Program-made: the position numbers and the translations under genes
Notes under the pieces: generated by a model
Databases searched by the model: none
Seen by the model: the letters and a program-made list of their open reading frames with translations, nothing else
Told to the model about the DNA's origin: nothing
Assembly (NCBI GenBank): GCA_030998225.1
Contig: JAPYXD010000745.1
Span: forward strand, 558,001-622,000
Direction: 5' to 3'
Origin: Diplolepis rosae
Taxonomy: Eukaryota; Arthropoda; Insecta; Hymenoptera; Diplolepididae
DNA: 64,000 bases
Shown here: positions 60,673-64,000 of the stretch, one piece after another
Layout of the letters: each line of letters starts with the position of its first letter
Numbering within the stretch: the stretch's first letter is position 1

Positions 60673-63600
60673 GCCTCAGGGAACGTAATCTGAGAACTGA
60701 AAATTAAGATACCTAGTTGATATTATAGATATCCCGTCATTTTCAAAATTATATCTAGTAGTCCAGGTGCTTAAAAACCATCTTACTCAGGGATCTTAAG
60801 CTGAGAACTGAAATTAAGGATAGCTGGATCATATTTTAGACATCACGTCATTTTGAAAATTATATCTAGTAGTCCAAGTGCCAAAATACATCTTCCTCAG
60901 GAAGTTAAGCTGAGAACTGAAAATTAAGATACCTAGTACATATTTTAGAGATCCCGTCATTTGAAAAATTATATTTAGTGTTCCAAGTGCCTAAAATACA
61001 TCTTCCTCCGGGAACTTCAGCTGAGAACTGCAAATAAACATACAGGGTACATATTTTAGAGATCCCGTCATTTTGAAAACTATAGTTAGTGGTCCAAGTG
61101 CTTAAAGAACATCTTCCTCAGGGAACTTAATCTGAGAACTGAAATTAAGGATACCTGGATTATATTTTAGAGATCCCGTCATTTTGAAAATTATATCTAG
61201 TAGTGCAGGTGCTTAAAAACCATCATCCTCAGGAAATTTTAGATAAGAGCTGAAATTTAAGATACCTAGTTGAAATTATAAAGATCCCGTCATTTTGAAA
61301 ATTATATTCAATAGTCCGGGTGCTTAAAAAACATCTTTCTCAGGGAATTTAATCTGAGAACTAAAATTAAAGATTCCTGTATTATATTTTGGAGATCCCG
61401 TCGTTTTGAAAATTATATCTAGTAGTGGAGGTGCTTAAAAACCATCTTCCTCAGCAAATTTGAGCTAAGAGCTGAAAATTAAGATACCTAGTTGATATTA
61501 TAAAGATCCCGTCATTTTGAAAATTATATTCAGTAGTCCAGGTGCTTAAAAAACATCTTCCTCAGGGAACTTAAGCTAAGAACTGAAGTTAAGGACAACT
61601 GGATTATATTTTAGAGATCCCGTCATTGTGAAAAATATATCTAGTAGTCCAGGTGCTTAAAAACCATCTGCCTCAGAGAACGTAAACTGAGAACTGAAAA
61701 TTAAGATACCTAGTTGATATTATAGAGATCCCGTCATTTTGATAATTATATTTAGAAGTCAAGGTGCTTAAAAAACATATTTCTCAGGAAATTTGAGCTA
61801 AGAGCTGAAAATTAAGATACCTAGTTGATATTATAGAGATCCCGTCATTTTGAAAATTATATTTAGTAGTCCAGGTGCTTAAAAACCATCTTCCTCAGGG
61901 AACTTAAGCTGAGAACTAAAATTAAGGATACCTGGATTATATTTTAGAGATCCCGTCATTTTGATAATTATATTTAGAAGTCAAGGTGCTTAAAAAACAT
62001 CTTCCTCAGGGAATTTAAGCTGAGAACTAAAATTAAGGATACCTGGATTATATTTTAGAGATCCCGTCGTTTTGAAAATTATATATAGTAATTCAGGTGC
62101 TTAAAAAACATCTTCCTCAGGAAATTTGAGCTAAGAGCTGAAAATTAAGATACCAATATGATATTATAGAGATCCCGTCATTTTGAAAATCATATTTAGT
62201 AGTCCAGGTGCTTAAAAAACATCTTTCTCAGGGAACTTAAGCTGAGAACTGAAATTAAGGATAGCTGGATTATATTTTGGAGATCCCGTCATTGTGAAAA
62301 TTATATCTATTAGTGCAGGTGCTTAAAAACCATCTTCCTCAGGAAATTTGAGCTAAGAGCTGAAAATTAAGATACCTAGCTGATATTATAAATATCCCGT
62401 CATTTTGAAAATTATATTCAGTAGTCCAGGTGCTTAAAAACCATCTTCCTCAGGTAATTTGAGATAAGAGCTGAAAATTAAGATACCTAGTTGATATTAT
62501 AAAGATCCCGTCATTTTGAAAATTATATTCAGTAGTCCAGGTGCTTAAAAAACTTCTTTCTCATGTAATTAGATCTAAGAGCTGATAATTATGATACCTT
62601 GTTGATATTTTAGAGATCCCGTCATTTTTAAAATTATATTTAGTAGTCCAGGTGCTTAAAAAACATCTTCCTCAGGGAAATTAAGCTGAGAACTGAAATT
62701 AAGGATACCTGGATTATATTTTAGAGATGCCGTCATTGTGAAAATTATATCTAGTAGTGCAGGTGCTTAAAAACCATCTTGCACATGTAATTTGAGCTAA
62801 GAGCAGAAAATTTACTTACATTGTTGATTTTTTAATTATGGTGTCATTTTGAAAATTATATTCAGTAGTCCAGGTGCTTAAAAAACATCTTCCTCAGGGA
62901 ACTTAAGCTAAGAACTGAAGTTAAGGACAACTGGATTATATTTCAGAGATCCTGTCATTGTGAAAATTATATCTAGTAGTCCAGGTGCTTAAGAACCATC
63001 TGCCTTAGAGAACGTAAACTGAGAACTGAAAATTAAGATACCTAGTTGATATTATAGAGATCCCGTCATTTTGATAATTATATTTAGAAGTCAAGGTGCT
63101 TAAAAAACATATTTCTCAGGAAATTTGAGCTAAGAGCTGAAAATTAAGATACCTAGTTGATATTATAGAGATCCCGTCATTTTGAAAATTATATTTAGTA
63201 GTCCAGGTGCTTAAAAACCATCTTCCTCAGGGAACTTCAGCTGAGAACTGAAGTTAAGGACACCTGGATTATATTTTAGAGATCCCGTCATTTTGATAAT
63301 TATATTTAGAAGTCAAGGTGCTTAAAAAACATCTTCCTCAGGGAATTTAAGCTGAGAACTAAAATTAAGGATACCTGGATTATATTTTAGAGATCCCGTC
63401 GTTTTGAAAAATATATATAGTAGTTAAGGTGATTAAAAAACATATTCCTAATGAAAATTGAGCGAAGAGATGAAAAATAAGATACCGAGTTGATATTATA
63501 GAGATCCCGTCATTTTGAAAATTATATTTAGTAGTCCAGGTGCTTAAAAAATATCTTTCTCAGGGAACTTAAGCTGAGAACTGAAATTAAGGATACCTGG

Positions 63601-64000
63601 ATTATATTTTAGAGATCCCGTCATTGTGAAAATTATATCTATTAGTGCAGGTGCTTAAAAACCATCTTCCTCAGGAAATTTGAGCTAAGAGCTGAAAATT
63701 AAGATACCTAGCTGATATTATAAATATCCCGTCATTTTGAAAATTATATTCAGTAGTCCAGGTGCTTAAAAACCATCTTCCTCAGGTAATTTGAGATAAG
63801 AGCTGAAAATTAAGATACCTAGTTGATATTATAAAGATCCCGTCATTTTGAAAATTATATTCAGTAGTCCAGGTGCTTAAAAAACATCTTTCTCAGGAAA
63901 TTTGAGCTAAGAGCTGAAAATTAAGATACCTAGTTGATATTATAGAGATCCCGTCATTTTGAAAGTTATATTTAGTAGTCCAGGTGCTTAAAAAACATTT
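60673..64000. repeat. 25-monomer HOR unit 2, with H block copy 3 and a nested 12-mer
   Basis: The left part (60,673 to about 62,770) repeats 57,900-60,000. From D at 61,671 a 12-monomer period starts: D 61,671 and 63,003 (1,332 bp), CTATTAGTGC 62,307 and 63,639 (1,332 bp), AGGTAATTTGAGATAAG 62,441 and 63,771. The second 12-mer runs to the window end, still inside the array. A cluster of decayed monomers lies at 62,559-62,891. Confidence 0.9.
62559..62891 (+). repeat. Three-monomer stretch holding the most decayed copies
   Basis: The first monomer (62,559-62,669) has TCTCATGTAATTAGATC and GATAATTATGATACCTTG. The second (62,670-62,780) is an ordinary B. The third (62,781-62,891) is the most diverged in the window: GCACATGTAATTTGAGC, AGAAAATTTACTTACATTG and TTGATTTTTTAATTATGGTG in place of the GATCCCGTC core. 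Its 3' third is normal again. No foreign sequence is inserted. Confidence 0.88.

Larger units (their letters stand above)
1..64000. repeat. Satellite DNA array, 111-bp monomer, about 576 copies
   Basis: Every part of the window is a copy or variant of one monomer of about 111 bp. The phase mark CCTCAGG (or TCTCAGG and similar) stands at 11, 122, 232 and 343 and recurs every 110-112 bases to 63,891. All copies are in one orientation. Taking CCTCAGG as positions 1-7, the steadiest parts are AGATCCCGTC at about 56-65, TTTTGAAAATTAT at 67-79 and CAGGTGCTTAAAAA at 91-104. The most variable parts are about 8-27 and 40-55. No stretch lacks the repeat, so both flanks lie outside the window. There is no gene to annotate. 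Function is unknown; such arrays are typical of eukaryotic centromeric or heterochromatic DNA. The family is not one I recognise. Confidence 0.98.

Noticed and set aside
62781..62850. Insertion of foreign DNA
   Set aside because: The stretch looks unlike its neighbours, but the monomer is still 111 bp long and both ends align with the A monomer, so it is a decayed copy.
1..64000. A coding tandem repeat, since 111 bp is 37 codons
   Set aside because: A and B monomers carry stops in the frames I read through, and one-base length changes are frequent. No frame stays open for more than about two monomers.
1..64000. CRISPR array
   Set aside because: Repeats are contiguous and 111 bp long, with no unique spacers between them; no cas genes.
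1..64000. CENP-B box or telomere-type repeat
   Set aside because: I found no match to the CENP-B box pattern with its TTCG and CGGGA parts, and no run of TTAGG- or TTTAGGG-type units.
1..64000. Transposon or transposon-derived satellite
   Set aside because: No terminal inverted repeats, target-site duplications, poly-A tails or protein remnants; only the short AGCT and ATTTTGAAAAT dyads inside the monomer.

Overview
The whole 64-kb window is one uninterrupted satellite DNA array. It has a head-to-tail monomer of about 111 bp (usually 110-112), always in the same orientation and AT-rich: one typical monomer, 11-121, has 35 G/C in 111 bases by hand count. About 575-577 monomers fit between the first full phase mark (position 11) and the last (63,891). 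The array runs off both ends of the window. I see no protein gene, RNA gene, transposon, telomere repeat, CRISPR array or unique spacer. This is eukaryotic heterochromatin-type DNA, pericentromeric or centromeric in style. I do not recognise the satellite family and the sequence does not tell me the species.

The monomers fall into two main families, A and B, which tend to alternate and so give a dimer of about 222 bp. A carries GAGCTGAAAATTAAGATACC, then TTGATATTATA, and ends TTCAGTAGTCC or TTTAGTAGTCC. B carries a GAACT version of the 5' part, then GGATTATATTTT, and ends ATCTAGTAGTGC or ATCTAGTAGTTC. The linker usually reads ACATC after A and CCATC after B. Further subtypes (called C, D, E, F, X/Y, H and a chimera here) are mostly recombinants of 5' and 3' modules joined near a shared core, AGATCCCGTCATTTTG.

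Above the dimer, the array is a patchwork of local higher-order repeats (HORs), each a different multiple of the monomer. There is a 14-mer (about 1,554 bp) at 1.8-5.1, 11.7-14.9 and 16.5-17.65 kb; a very uniform 6-mer (666 bp) at 20.7-23.65 kb; D-anchored 9-, 10- and 16-mers at 23.6-41.2 kb; a 9-mer (996 bp) at 41.2-43.6 kb; a 12-mer (1,332 bp) at 44.6-47.25 kb; another 12-mer (1,330 bp) at 51.2-53.8 kb; alternating 7-mers (777 bp, pairing to 1,554 bp) at 54.6-57.4 kb; and a 25-mer (2,773 bp) with a nested 12-mer at 57.9-64 kb. The stretches between are mixed A/B arrays.

Some blocks recur far apart with the same private variants, for example 9.56-10.66 with 14.89-15.99 kb, and 48.0 with 57.9 and 60.7 kb. 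This points to repeated unequal exchange, amplification and conversion within one array. All offsets were measured by hand from diagnostic motifs. I computed no whole-array alignment, percent identity or database match.
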